Shown here in pieces: positions 1 through 10,464 of a DNA stretch of 64,000 bases. Location of the stretch: positions 51,001-115,000 of the forward strand of contig SEMN01000041.1 in NCBI GenBank assembly GCA_005408345.1, written 5' to 3'. Each line of letters begins with the position of its first letter. The stretch's first letter is position 1. The position numbers and the translations under genes are program-made. This stretch comes from Macquaria australasica. Its lineage: Eukaryota > Chordata > Actinopteri > Centrarchiformes > Percichthyidae. The notes beneath the pieces were generated by a model. The model was not told the origin of the DNA. It was given only the letters and a program-made list of their open reading frames with translations, and did not search any database.

Positions 1-208
1 ATTAAAATTGATTTAGGGATCTCTTTGCAGCCTGTGTGAACAAGACGAAGAATTACAGCGACTAATAACCCTTTTAATGTAAATATGGGTATATCGTGAA
101 AAAATGTGAACCTACCCTTTAATTTACCAATGTCCTGAATACCCTTGTAACTGTAACATATATATATATATAAATATGAATGATTAATAGTCTGTTTCTT
201 GTTCTTAG
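1..208. other. Sequence upstream of the dnase2 start codon
   Basis: AT-rich with a short (TA)n run near 161-172. The last bases before the ATG look like a polypyrimidine tract plus AG (GTTTCTTGTTCTTAG), so this is better read as intron than as promoter. No promoter can be identified. Confidence 0.4.
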
Positions 209-3200
209 ATGCTTCTGTTCATATCCCTGCTGATCTTCTGTGTGCCACTAGGGGGCAACACCTCACCGATCAGCTGCTACAACGACCAAGGAGATGCAGT
301 TGATTGGTAATTCACTGATGACAGTCCTGGACAAAACAAGCTTTTAAAGATACACTTTATGATTTGTTTTAACCCAATTAGGTGTCATAGGAAAGCTAAA
401 GCTAAGTTAAAACATTTACACCTGTTTCATTTACACTTTTAAACATATATTCCTCTCTCTTGGACTCACTGTCTCATTCTCTGTGTTAGGTTCTATATGT
501 ACAAGCTGCCTAAAGAACATGGCAGACAATCTCCCCAACAGGGTGAGATGTATTTGCTGCTGGAAAAAGGGAGTGAAGGATGGACTAACGGGGCGGGGAC
601 AGTGAACGACACCACGGGAGCTCTGGGCAGGACAGTCGGACAGCTGTACTCACAAGGAAAGGTCTGCTTTATTGTATTGTCTGTAACAAAAATGGAACAA
701 ATATTGAGTATGAACATTGTAAATTCAGTTTGTTTTACGGACAGTTGGAGTCCATTTTATAGGAAATGACCCAGGTGAAAGTCAGCATCCTTCTACGTGT
801 GATTCAGAGTTGCTATACAGTTTTCAGTTCCTTATTATTCATGTATTAAATAAATGCATGATTATTGTGAAATGGCCACACCAAAGTCTACCTCTTTCTT
901 ATGACAGCCAGGACTTCACTTTTTATTTGACGTCTCTCTAAAACAAAAAATGATATCCTTTAAAAAAATACTGATTTATCCTGTTGTGTGTTTGAAATCA
1001 AAGACTCTACACTTGAGCTGCCTATAAAACTAAGTATTTACTCTGAAATTGACAGTATGTTGGACAAAGTCCACAGGGATAGGATTTTGGCATTAATATG
1101 AAATTTCTTTGAACCCATTTTAGTATTGATATTTGTTTATCTATTTGAATCCTCCTTAGCTTTTGCCATAGTGGTTGTAAATCTTTCTGGGTATTAATAT
1201 TAGATTTCTTTGCATACACTTTTCTCTCATGTCCACGATATAACAAAAATATATTTTGCCTAAGCAATACCAGCAGTGAATACTTGTAGGTTATTCCAGA
1301 CATCAGCAGATGTCGTATATTTTTGGCCTGCTTCTGCTTTTTTTTGCTGCAGTTTTAAGACTTCTCATTTTATAGACAGCCTTAATTAAATGCAGTGATA
1401 AGCTTTTTTTTTTTTTTTGCAAAAGACGTGTCTCTGCTATAACAACTTGACATAAGAAATGAGAACTGAAATTTGCTTGTCCATTTATATGTATGTGTGC
1501 CTGTTTCTGCAAACAGCTGTGGGAAAGGTAATATAGACTTTTCAACAGAATGGTCATACAAAACATATCTGTTTGTATACCTCAACTTATCAATGTTATG
1601 CTGTTTTATTTTGTTTTTCAGCTGAAGTGTTATGTGTGCCTCTATGTTTTTTGTGTTTGGTATGTGCCCAAGTATGACTCTCATCTCCTCTTCACAGAAC
1701 ACAGAGGTAGCGTACATCCTTTACAATGACCAGAGGCCACCTGTGGACTTTGGTGACAGATGGGTTGACAACAGTGGAAGCAGAGGGGGGCACACGAAAG
1801 GTGAAACACCACAGTAGTCTAGCTCTAATACTTGCCATAGCCCAGATAGGCTGCAAGAGATTTGACTCAAAATCAGCATATATGGGCAAGTGCATCATAC
1901 ATCCGACAAGAGTGTATAAACAGTGTATGAATTGTGTCAAAGCAAAAATATCAAACTCTATCGCAACCCTGTATAAAATTATGGATTTCTTGAATCAAGC
2001 TTCATTATACGCCTTATATTGTTGACATCCATACGTTATTGACTGTATGGAAGTATGGGGAAATGCATTAAAAAAACAAATGCTAATCCAATTTACATAC
2101 TTCAAAAGGGAGCCATAAGAGTTGCAAAAAAACTATTAAAACAAAATTACTAAAATTCAGAGACTTTGCATATTTTAAAACGTCATGTATAAGGCCAAAT
2201 AAAGTATGACCTGAAAGTATCCAACAGTTGTGTAAAAAACAAAGAGAGAGCCAATGTGACAAGAGAGGAATAAACGTGTTTAAAGCAGCTATAATTTGTA
2301 TTTTTATAATAACAATGTATCAACTGACAATGTGAAAGGGGTAGCTCATACTGATGAATCTACAGAGAATTATCACCTGAACCTGCAGCTCCCCTCGGCT
2401 TTGCGGAGCTTTATAGCGAGTTTCAGCTCATTGTTTTGCTGTCCGGCCCACATCTTTACTGTTTTGGTTCACTCCCAATGCTCTGGTAGTGTTTCGGCCG
2501 CAACAGGCAGCTGTTTTCAGTAAAGAAGCTCTAAAAACCCACTGTACACTAACTGCTCAGCACCAGATGGCAGACAGACAGAGTTACAGGTTGGTAAAAA
2601 ACAAAAACAGAGCTAAAAGAGAGTGAATAAGGGACGTAACATTCGCCAGGTGACCAGTAACACAACTCCAAATGAAAGCTAATGTTGCTCTGTAACTTCT
2701 GGATGTGTAAATAAGCAACTGTTTGCTAACAAGTCCGCTATATCTACTTAAAAGGTGATGACATGTCAATGTTGTATTCACAACTTGTTTCCGCTGCTCC
2801 CAAGTTGCCAAAGAAATCAGTTATTGCAGGTTTAGAAAACAAAGGGTCAGGACTGATGTAAAAAATCATCTGTAACAGTTGTAGTAAGGAACTGAAAATG
2901 TGTTGCACACTTTGTAAGTTAAAAAAAAGTTTTTAAAACCTATGATATATAGAAATAAATGAGCAAACCTTGATGTTTTTTGCTGACATTTTGAATGTCT
3001 CTGTTTCTCAGGTGTTGTCCTGCTGGATAAAAATCAGGGCTTCTGGTTGGTCCACAGCACCCCTCACTTCCCCCCTGTACAACAGGAAGGACAGTATTAT
3101 TACCCCAGCACCGGTGTGACCAATGGACAAAACTTTATCTGCGTTACCTACCCGCTCGACCGCTTCCAGACCATCGGTAAGACTGGAGTGCTGCCATGTG

Positions 3201-6200
3201 GCTGTATAGCACAGGCAGAGCTGTTGTAAAAATACAGTTAACATCTTGCAATTATGTTTAAATGGATGATGGTATTAGATTACAATTACAGTATGAGAGC
3301 TCTCCCTGCTCTCATAAATAATAAAGATCCATACTCTGCCTTCTGTCTGCTATTATATTGTTATGAACAAATATGCTTTAATTATAAAGGCATTCCTTTT
3401 CAAACTCATATCTAGCGGGTAAAATAAGTATTGAACACGTCACCATTTTACTCAGTAAATATATTTGTAATGGGGCTATTGTAATGAAATTTTCACCAAA
3501 TGTCAGCAACAACCCATGCAATCCACACATGCAAAGAAATCAAACCATAGATGTCCATAAATTAAGTTATGTGTAATAATGTGAAATGACACAGGGAAAA
3601 AGTATTGAACACATGAAGAAAGGGAGGTGCAAAAAGACATGGAAAGCCAAGACACCAGCTGAAATCTATCAGTAATTAGAAAGCAATCCTGCCCCTTGTC
3701 AGTGCAAATTAATATCAGCTGGTTCAGTCCCAACTGATGGCCTATAAAAAGGTGTCACACAAGCAACATCTCATGATGGGTAAAAGCAAACAGCTCTCTC
3801 AAGACCTTCGCTACCAAAACATACTGATGGCATTGGTTACAGAAGGATTTCTAAACTTCTGAATGTTCCAGTGAGCACTGTTGGGGTCATAATCCGGAAG
3901 TGGAAAGAACATAATTTCACCATAAACCGACCACGACCAGGTGCTCCTCGTGAGATTTCTGACAGAGGAGTGAAAAGAATTATCAGAAGAGTTGTCCAAG
4001 AGCCAAGGACCACTTGTGGAGCGCTTCAGAAAGACCTGGAATTAGCAGGTACAATTGTTTCAAAGAAAGCAATAAGTAATGCACTCAACCGCCATGGCCT
4101 GTATGTACGCTCACCATGCAAGACTCCATTGCTGAAGAAAAAGCATGTTGAAGCTCGTTTAAAGTTTTCTGCACAACATTTGGACAAGCCTGTGAAATAC
4201 TGGGAGAATATAGTCTGGTCAGATGAGACCAAAATTGAACTCTTTGGATGCCATAATACACACCATGTTTGGAGGACAAATGGCACTGCACATCACCCCA
4301 AAAACACCATAGCAACAGTGAAGTTTGGAGGTGGGAACATCATGGTGTGGGGCTGTTTTTCAGCATACGGTACTGACATACTTCATATAATTGAAGGAAG
4401 GATGAATGGAAAAATGTACTGAGACATTCTTGATAAAAATCTGCTGCCATCTACCAGGATGTTGAAAATGAAACGAGGGTGGACATTTCAGCAAGACAAT
4501 GATCCCAAACACACAGCCAAGGACACTCTCAATTGGTTTCAGAGAAAGAAAATAAAGCTGCTAGAATGGCCCAGCCAATCACCTGACTTGAATCCAATTG
4601 AAAATCTATGGAAAGAACTAAAGATCAGAGTTCATAGAAGAGGCCCGTGGAACCTTCAAGATTTGAAGACTGTGTGGAAGAATGGGCCAAAATCACACCT
4701 GAGCAATGCATGCGACTAGTTTCTCCATACAGGAGGCATCTTGAAGCTGTCATTACCAACAAAGGCTTTGTACGAAGTATTAAATAAATTTCAGTAAGCG
4801 TGTTCAATACTTTTTCCGTGTCATTCCATTTTATTACACATAACTTAATTTCTGAACTTACTTGTTTTGGTTTCTTTGTATGTATGGATTACTTGGGTGG
4901 TTACCAACACCTGGTGTGAATTTCATGTCAATAGTACCTTTTTAGAAATATATTTACTGAGAAAAATGGTGACGTGTTCAATACTTATTTTACCCGCTGT
5001 ATATTGGTGAAAAAGGTCTTTTATTTTATTTTTTTTACTCAATAGATTAAAAATATGAAATATAAAATTCTGCTACTTTGTAAACAAAGTCTGCGAGATT
5101 ACAAATAAGATTATGAAATATTGCTTTGCTGATATATTTGGGCCTTTTTTATTAAAAGTTATCAGCTAATCATGTAATCCCCTGCCACTATAATGGAAGT
5201 TCTTCAGTGAAGACGAAGTCTATTAAACCTACAATGACATAAAATATATCTAAGAGTTTACCTGCTATTGATTGGTGCGTTTGTCTGCCTTAAAGAGCTG
5301 CTTAGTAAAACGCTTAGTTTCCCATGAAGGTGAAAATGCTGTTTCTAAGGCTTTCCCAGGAATATTATAAATCTTCTGAAACCCTAAATATTTGAAATTT
5401 TTTTGTCATGAAATGGAAAACACCTAACACCTTTTGTTCAATATAAAAGAATAACAATTACTACTGATATCTGCCTTTGCCAAGTTACATACTTGTGAGG
5501 ATATTGAACCACAAGTTGTGTGGTTAGTGTAGGTGGTTAGTTATTTGTTATAGGGGCTGTCCCATCTTGAAAGGGATTTCTTCATCACTGTCTTGCCGTC
5601 ACCTGGTACTTAATAATCCGGTCAGGTATTGACACAACAACAATCCTGATCCAAGATAATCAGCGTAAACAGGTGTCATCCCCGTGTCACCGAGCTGCCT
5701 GTGCAGTTCCCTGGCAGACCCAGCAGTTGGTTGGCACAGTTGCTATGGCAGTGCCTGGGGTAATGTAATGAGATTGAGGTATGTTACCATAGAGATATCG
5801 GCCCTCACACTGCGGCATTGCATTTGCCTCTCCAGCTGGGATGTTGAGAGCGTGACAGTATCCGGGGTGACGTGGATACACGGCGCGTAAATGTTTTGTC
5901 AGACAGCAGAAGGGTGATCAAAGCCTTGTCACGTTTCATTTTAGAGCACCTCGCAGAATACATTTGCACATTAATGAGGGGAAACTGAGATTTGACACTA
6001 CTATGACTAAAGTATTTTTCACCAAGTTCAGAAATACTATCTATCCAATGTGTGACAACTAGTATGTTGTCAGAAAGATTGTCTTGCTTATGTTTTAATT
6101 AGCCTAGTTACTGATTTAATTAGCACAACTACTTATGTTTAATGCATAGAGTTGGTGCTTAAATAATAAGCCGATTAATCAATTAGTCAATTGAATAGTC

Positions 6201-7735
6201 GATTCAAAGTAATTTATTAGACAAGAAGTGTCTACAGCCACTCTAGCGGCTCTGTGAGGCTGTAGTTCGGCTCAGCAGTGCTTTGAGCTAAATGCTAATG
6301 TTTAGCAGGTATAATAAAACCATTTTAGTTTAGCGTGTTAGCATGCTAACATTTGCTAATTAGCAAAGAACAGCTGAGGATGACGGAAATGTTATTAGTT
6401 TTGCAGGGTCGTAAACCAAAATGTTGGATACATTTAAAATTTGAAACTGATGGTGGCGCTAGATGAAAAGCTGGGGGATCACCAAAGTTATTATTATGAA
6501 TACTAAGGGGGACATGAATGTCTTAACCAAATTTAAACCAAAAATGTGAACCTCATGGTGGCGCTAGATGTAGACTCTAGAAGTAAATGTAGATAAAGGA
6601 AGGTCGAAAGAAAGGAAGAAAAATTACACCTAACAAAATACCTCCAAAGATAAAAAAAGTGGATTTTTTTCCTTTGCTGTAAACAGTAAGGCCCTTCCAC
6701 TACATGTATGGTTAGTTATACATGCAGTGGAAGGGCCTTTATCATCTGTTGCTGTGCACATTTGTCGCAGTGCCTCTGCACCAATGTCACCCGGACAGTG
6801 CTATTAATTTACTGTACTTGACGAATAAAGTGATTCTGGAGTGCCGTTCGCAGCGTTTGCCTTAAATCTGATTTGTTTTGCACCACAGGAGAGCAGCTTC
6901 AGATCAATCAGCCTAATGTGTACGACTGTGACATCCCCGAGTCCTTGGCGTCCCTGGTGCCAGCGCTGGCCTCAGTCTGTGAGAAAAAACATCCGCCTGG
7001 TCACATCTTTCCACGCATCAAAACTGTGTCCAATCGCAGTGTGACTCTGACCTCAAAGGAAGGCACCGACTTCATCAACTTTGCCAAAGGAGCCTCTTTT
7101 GACAATGGTATGCCTTTGGAGGAATAAAAGTAGTTTAAAGTTTGTTCTGGCCGCAGTTCATCTTGTGTCAGCTTGACCTTGAGTTTCTTTTCAGGTATAA
7201 ATAGGCCAATGTAAGCATGACAGGTTGTGATTTGTGATAATAATTTGCCCTCTGTACTTTTTATTTGACCTAAAACCATATTATTTAACAGAATGCAGAC
7301 AGATTACAGACAATAAAATAATAAAAACAATGTTCCCATCCATCCTCCCTCTCTACTTCATCAGACCTGTACCACTCCTGGGTGGCCCCCACCCTCCAGT
7401 CAAACCTCCTGGTTCAGTTCTGGGTTCGCTCCACGGGCATCCTCCCCTCCGACTGCTCGCTGGGCTGGAAGGTCCTGGACATTACGCTCATCAACCCGGG
7501 GCAGACGTTCACCTTCAAGGCCAGCCAGGACCACTCCAAGTGGGCCGTCAGCCCCAAGGCGGCCAGGTCAGGGGCCGGAGGAGGCTGGGTGTGTGTAGGA
7601 GACATAAACCGGAACGAGGCGGAGGAGAAGCGAGGCGGTGGCACGGTGTGTCTGCAGGACCCGGTGGTGTGGAAAGCTTACCGGACAGCGGCGCTGGAGT
7701 GTGAGGCTTGTGGAGGAGGAATGATCCAGTGTTGA
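209..7735 (+). CDS. dnase2: Deoxyribonuclease II (dnase2-like), 6 coding exons, 375 aa
   Basis: Acid endonuclease of lysosomes that cuts DNA without metal ions, used to degrade DNA from engulfed or dying cells (family knowledge). Coding exons: 209-306, 490-661, 1698-1800, 3012-3176, 6889-7107, 7365-7735; all have GT/AG borders and compatible phases. The product starts with a hydrophobic signal peptide (residues 1 to about 20), then the family N-terminus ISCYNDQGDAVDWFYMYKLP. Both catalytic-type HxK motifs are present: H122-T-K124 at the exon 3/4 border and H309-S-K311 in the last exon. FWLVHSTPHFPP and GDINRNEAEEKRGGGT are further family signatures. Length is close to human DNASE2 (360 aa). 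The ATG directly follows an acceptor-like TTCTTAG, so a 5' UTR exon may lie outside the window. Whether it is the orthologue of mammalian DNASE2 or DNASE2B is not resolved; the symbol is provisional. It is tail to tail with rgl2. Confidence 0.93.
1960..2185 (+). repeat. LINE reverse-transcriptase remnant in dnase2 intron 3
   Basis: Broken frames around 2040-2130 read EVWGNA followed by basic residues and, after a frameshift, KREP. This resembles the degenerate C-terminal part of non-LTR retrotransposon reverse transcriptases (EVWGNTY-type motif followed by an RAIRV-type motif). Stops and frameshifts show it is dead. Family assignment is not certain. Confidence 0.4.
2280..2834 (-). mobile_element. 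MITE family A, copy 1 (inverted), in dnase2 intron 3
   Basis: Reverse-orientation copy of the element also found at 9876, 16806, 30810 and 57464. Its left end starts TTAAAGCAGCTATAAT and its right end, read on the minus strand, starts CTAAACCTGCAATAACTGAT, matching the left terminus of the other copies. The interior matches the MAGCTCTAAAAACCCACTGT-type block of the family. It has no coding capacity. Confidence 0.65.
3415..4998 (+). mobile_element. Tc1-like DNA transposon with IR/DR ends, in dnase2 intron 4
   Basis: The outer terminal inverted repeats are long and nearly identical: GCGGGTAAAATAAGTATTGA at 3415 and its reverse complement ending at 4997, continuing for over 50 bp. A second copy of AAAAAGTATTGAACAC lies at the inner edge (3598-3613) and its complement at about 4801-4817, giving the IR/DR layout of about 200-bp ends known from Tc1-like elements. 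The ends abut TA dinucleotides (3413-3414, 5000-5001), the expected Tc1 target site. The element is inserted in the transcribed strand of dnase2. Confidence 0.9.
3775..4786 (+). pseudogene. Tc1-like transposase pseudogene
   Basis: Homology runs from an ATG near 3775 (MGKSKQLSQDLRYQN) through the DNA-binding region (3871 onward, STVGVIIRKWKEHNF) and the DDE catalytic region: WSDETKIELFG, GGGNIMVWGCFSAYG, QQDNDPKHTAKDT and SPDLNPIENLWKELK. The D, D and E catalytic residues can be seen. The gene is broken: a frameshift between the N-terminal segment and 3871, an in-frame TGA at 4420-4422 after KMY, and a frameshift near 4665 that separates the last 40 or so residues (RLVSPYRRHLEAVITNKGF). The TGA sits where the family has an arginine codon, consistent with CpG-to-TpG decay. 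It cannot encode an active transposase. Confidence 0.9.
4999..6234. other. dnase2 intron 4 between Tc1 and the next repeat
   Basis: No gene is seen here. A CpG-containing, less AT-rich patch at 5670-5890 carries two degenerate X-box-like motifs (GTTGCTATGGCAGT at 5739 and GTTACCATAGAGAT at 5783). The rest is AT-rich intron. At 6165-6215 there is a short TTAATCAATTAGTCAATTGA-type fragment related to the hAT-like MITE family B. Confidence 0.4.
6235..6590 (+). repeat. Repeat family C, copy 1 (GCTAGATGAAAAG-type fish repeat)
   Basis: Contains the block GCTAAATGCTAATGTTTAGC, TTAGCGTGTTAGCATGCTAA, then GGTGGCGCTAGATGAAAAG and GGGGGACATGAATGTCT. The same blocks recur at 18185, 23700, 26268, 27015 and 35860. 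It is a dispersed repeat typical of percomorph genomes. No coding frame is present. Confidence 0.7.
6688..6739 (+). other. Near-perfect 22-bp stem hairpin in dnase2 intron 4
   Basis: Left arm 6688-6709 (AAGGCCCTTCCACTACATGT plus AT) and right arm 6718-6739 pair at 21 of 22 positions around an 8-base loop (GGTTAGTT). It lies 150 bp before exon 5. It could be the core of a small foldback transposon or an intronic small-RNA hairpin; the sequence alone does not decide. Confidence 0.6.
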
Positions 7736-9075
7736 CGCCCTGCTGGAGCCAGATGGGTCAACTGGGCTTAAGGAAAGGCCATCATGCGTTGAGATAGAAG
7801 GGTGAGATAATATTGGGCGTGTGGGTTTTTAAGCGAAATGTTTGTTTACAAGAAAACTCCACAGGTCACCTTTAAACATATAATATTGCATTTTGCACAA
7901 TGTGCTTCAAGGGCAAATGTTGCTTGAATTAAGATGGGTTGCTTTAAAGCCCCTGAAAATCATAGTCATTTCTCTATAACATGAAACATATTTGACTAGA
8001 AGTAAAAAAAACAAAAACAAACATCTTTAGGTATTATTTATTAAAAGTTTAATTCTCGAAAACTCAGCTAATCTGCTTCATCGGGGCTGTGTCGGTGTGG
8101 TTTCATCAGATTTGACTGACAGTGACCAAACAACACGCCAACTGTCATCAGACTCAAATGTTGCTAAATCCTGATTGGTGCATGGAAGTATGTGACATCA
8201 TGTTTTTCCAGCCGAGCCCCGCCCATTTTAATACACTGAGAAGAGCAAAGAAAAAAATAAATATAAAAATAAACTGAATTAAATAAAAAAAAAACGGATC
8301 CAACTTTGGCAGAAAATAGTGTGTTCATGTAGGATCCCGTCGCTCACAGCAAGAAGCTGATTGAAAAAATATGTTTTCACGGGCTTTAAGGCATAAAAAC
8401 CATTTGACTTGTTCAGAATGATTATCGTCTGTTATCAAGGGCAGCTACATCCTCCCCTTCAAACTAAATGCATACAGAACAATGCTGGAGGAGTAGTCAA
8501 ATCTGACAGGAAGCGGAGGGCTTTATGGGAAATATGGTGTTCATTTGGAAAAACACAAGCCTCAAAGTGCCACTTTAAATGAAAGCATTTGTTCAAGTGT
8601 CTATAACCACTGGGTACTGTTTTAACTGAAACTGATGAGACCATGTTGCAAGCTGTGTAAGTGCTGCCTCACTAACTTGAACTTTTTGCTGTTTAAATCA
8701 AAATTAGCTGTTTTGTGGTTCTTGTTCTCAGGGAGCGCATCAAAAGCTTTGCTGGTTGAAAATGTATGAAAATGGATTTAATGGAAATTTATGAACAATG
8801 TGGGATTAATTGCACTATGTAACATTCAGCACATACACACACATTTCACTGACAATATTAAACTAGACACTGACAACATTCAGGTGAGGAACGCTTTAAT
8901 ATTTTCTGTTTCATGACGGTTTGTGTTATAAACTAGGTTGGTATGAATGTGCTTTTCTAACACATCCAGAACTCTTTTTTTGTTATGTGTCATGTATCAC
9001 ATTTTCGCATACATTCACTTGATTTTGCTTAAAGATAAAAATCTTGAATCTGAATAAAAAGACTAAAAAAGAGGT
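7736..9075 (+). promoter_or_regulatory. dnase2: dnase2 3' UTR with candidate poly(A) signal at 9053-9058
   Basis: After the TGA at 7733-7735 no further exon is needed. AATAAA occurs at 9053-9058 (TGAATAAAAAGAC), followed by a T-rich tract at about 9080. Earlier AATAAA-like words near 8256-8287 (AAATAAATATAAAAATAAAC) are alternatives. The UTR end is inferred, not proven. Confidence 0.55.
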
Positions 9076-9278
9076 GTATTTTTTTTTGTCACTGATGTAT
9101 ATTGACCTTGCTTTGTTTATTCATGAGAAAAATAGAAATGTCAGTATTTGACATATAGAAAGACAGCTTTAATACTTTTTATGCGATACTCAGCAGCATG
9201 GAAAATATCTGTCTGTATTTAATGTGGAATATGTTACAGCACATCAATCACAAGCAATGAAATTCATATAAAAGTAAA

Positions 9279-9284
9279 TTTATT
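9279..9284 (-). promoter_or_regulatory. rgl2: Candidate rgl2 poly(A) signal
   Basis: TTTATT on the plus strand is AATAAA on the minus strand. It is the most distal good signal before the dnase2 3' end and would give rgl2 a 3' UTR of about 2.1 kb. A nearer site may be used instead. Confidence 0.4.
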
Positions 9285-9454
9285 ACCACAAAAATAGGAC
9301 ATCCTGTATGTAGTGCATAAATAGCTTTGATGTGAGACTACACAGCACTGGAGGTAACTGCGTTTCCTCCATGTATACAGTCTAATGCAAACATGAGGAA
9401 AAATGAGCATCCTGTGGAGAAAGGCACTAAAACAATCAGTAACACAGCATAACG

Positions 9455-9575
9455 CTAGCACACGTCATCTGAAGAATCCTCTCCCTGGTCCCGCTCTGCT
9501 CGTGCCTCCGCCAATAAGAAGGCCTCACCAGCACTGAGCAGGTGCAACCAGAGGTCACGAGACTTCGTCAAAGTC
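9455..9575 (-). CDS. Exon-like ORF of unknown identity, downstream of rgl2
   Basis: On the minus strand an acceptor-like pyrimidine/A tract ends in CAG at 9578-9576. An open frame of 39 codons follows (phase: one base, then ACT TTG ACG), reading TLTKSRDLWLHLLSAGEAFL and then LAEARAERDQGEDSSDDVC, and ends in TAG at 9457-9455. The patch is much more GC-rich than its surroundings and the peptide is helical and charged, like a real C-terminus. I recognise no family. It cannot follow the penultimate rgl2 exon in frame (phase 1 there would give an immediate stop). It may be the last exon of a gene whose other exons I could not find, an alternative rgl2 end, or chance within the rgl2 3' UTR. Confidence 0.3.
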
Positions 9576-9875
9576 CTGACTTTTTTTAAAGAGGTTGTGT
9601 GTTTAAAACCTACATGTTAATTCATAACATGGGATTGGAACTGAGGCTTTGTACTGCATGTAAACAGCAGTGAAGATGTATCCCGCTGAGCTGCGTATAA
9701 ATCTGCATAAATTAAGTTTAGCTTATGCTCTGTTGAAAAGTTCAGACCTGAAAACCTTAAGCCTAATAATGGTGGTGTATTGTTTTGAGTTTCCTTACTG
9801 TTTTCCTCGTGGTTTTGGTCCTGCAGTGACAAACTGAAGCAAAGCCACAAGCTTTAAAAGTGCTGCAAGGTGTTT

Positions 9876-10464
9876 TTAAAGCTGCAATAATCCATTTTTG
9901 GCCACTAGGGGTCGGAAGAACTCCAAAACGAGCTGTATGACATTTTCCCCGCCTTTTAAAGTTGTTACAGCTAACGTGTTAGCGAATAGCTGCCTACGTA
10001 CACATCCCACTGAAGAAGAAGTATTTATCTGGAATTGTATTTCTGTCCATCTACTGAAATACGTGCATATCACTCTCCTTTTAGGTCTAGTTTGGTCTCT
10101 AGCAACTCCTGAGAAAAATATCTGGCTCTTTAGCAGCTAGATGTTTGACTTTTTTTTCACCAGCTAGTCGCTAACTTTGTGTGCCTGCTGGTTGCTGTTG
10201 GGCAGGTAGCATACAGTGGGTTTGTCTGAGCTTTTTTGGTTCAAAACAGCTGCTGCTGGAAACAGGGTTGAGAACAGCTGTGAGAATGAACCATGAAGTA
10301 AATTTCCTGGGCCCTGAAACCCAAACAAATGAGCTAAAACAGGCCAAAAAGCTCTATAAAGCTGCAGAGTTTATTGTTTTTCAGCAAGCGAGCAGCCCCT
10401 TTCACAATACGAATAGTACTCTAGTTTAATTCAAATATAAAAAAATTGATTAATGCAGCTTTAA
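9876..10464 (+). mobile_element. MITE family A, copy 2 (most complete)
   Basis: Starts TTAAAGCTGCAATAATCCAT and ends ATTGATTAATGCAGCTTTAA, so the ends form an inverted repeat of about 20 bp, each terminating in TTAA. The interior shows family blocks GGCCACTAGGGG, CTCCTGAGAAAAATATCTGG and GGGCAGGTAGCATACAGTGG. There is no transposase frame. It lies in the presumed rgl2 3' UTR, antisense to rgl2. Confidence 0.8.
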
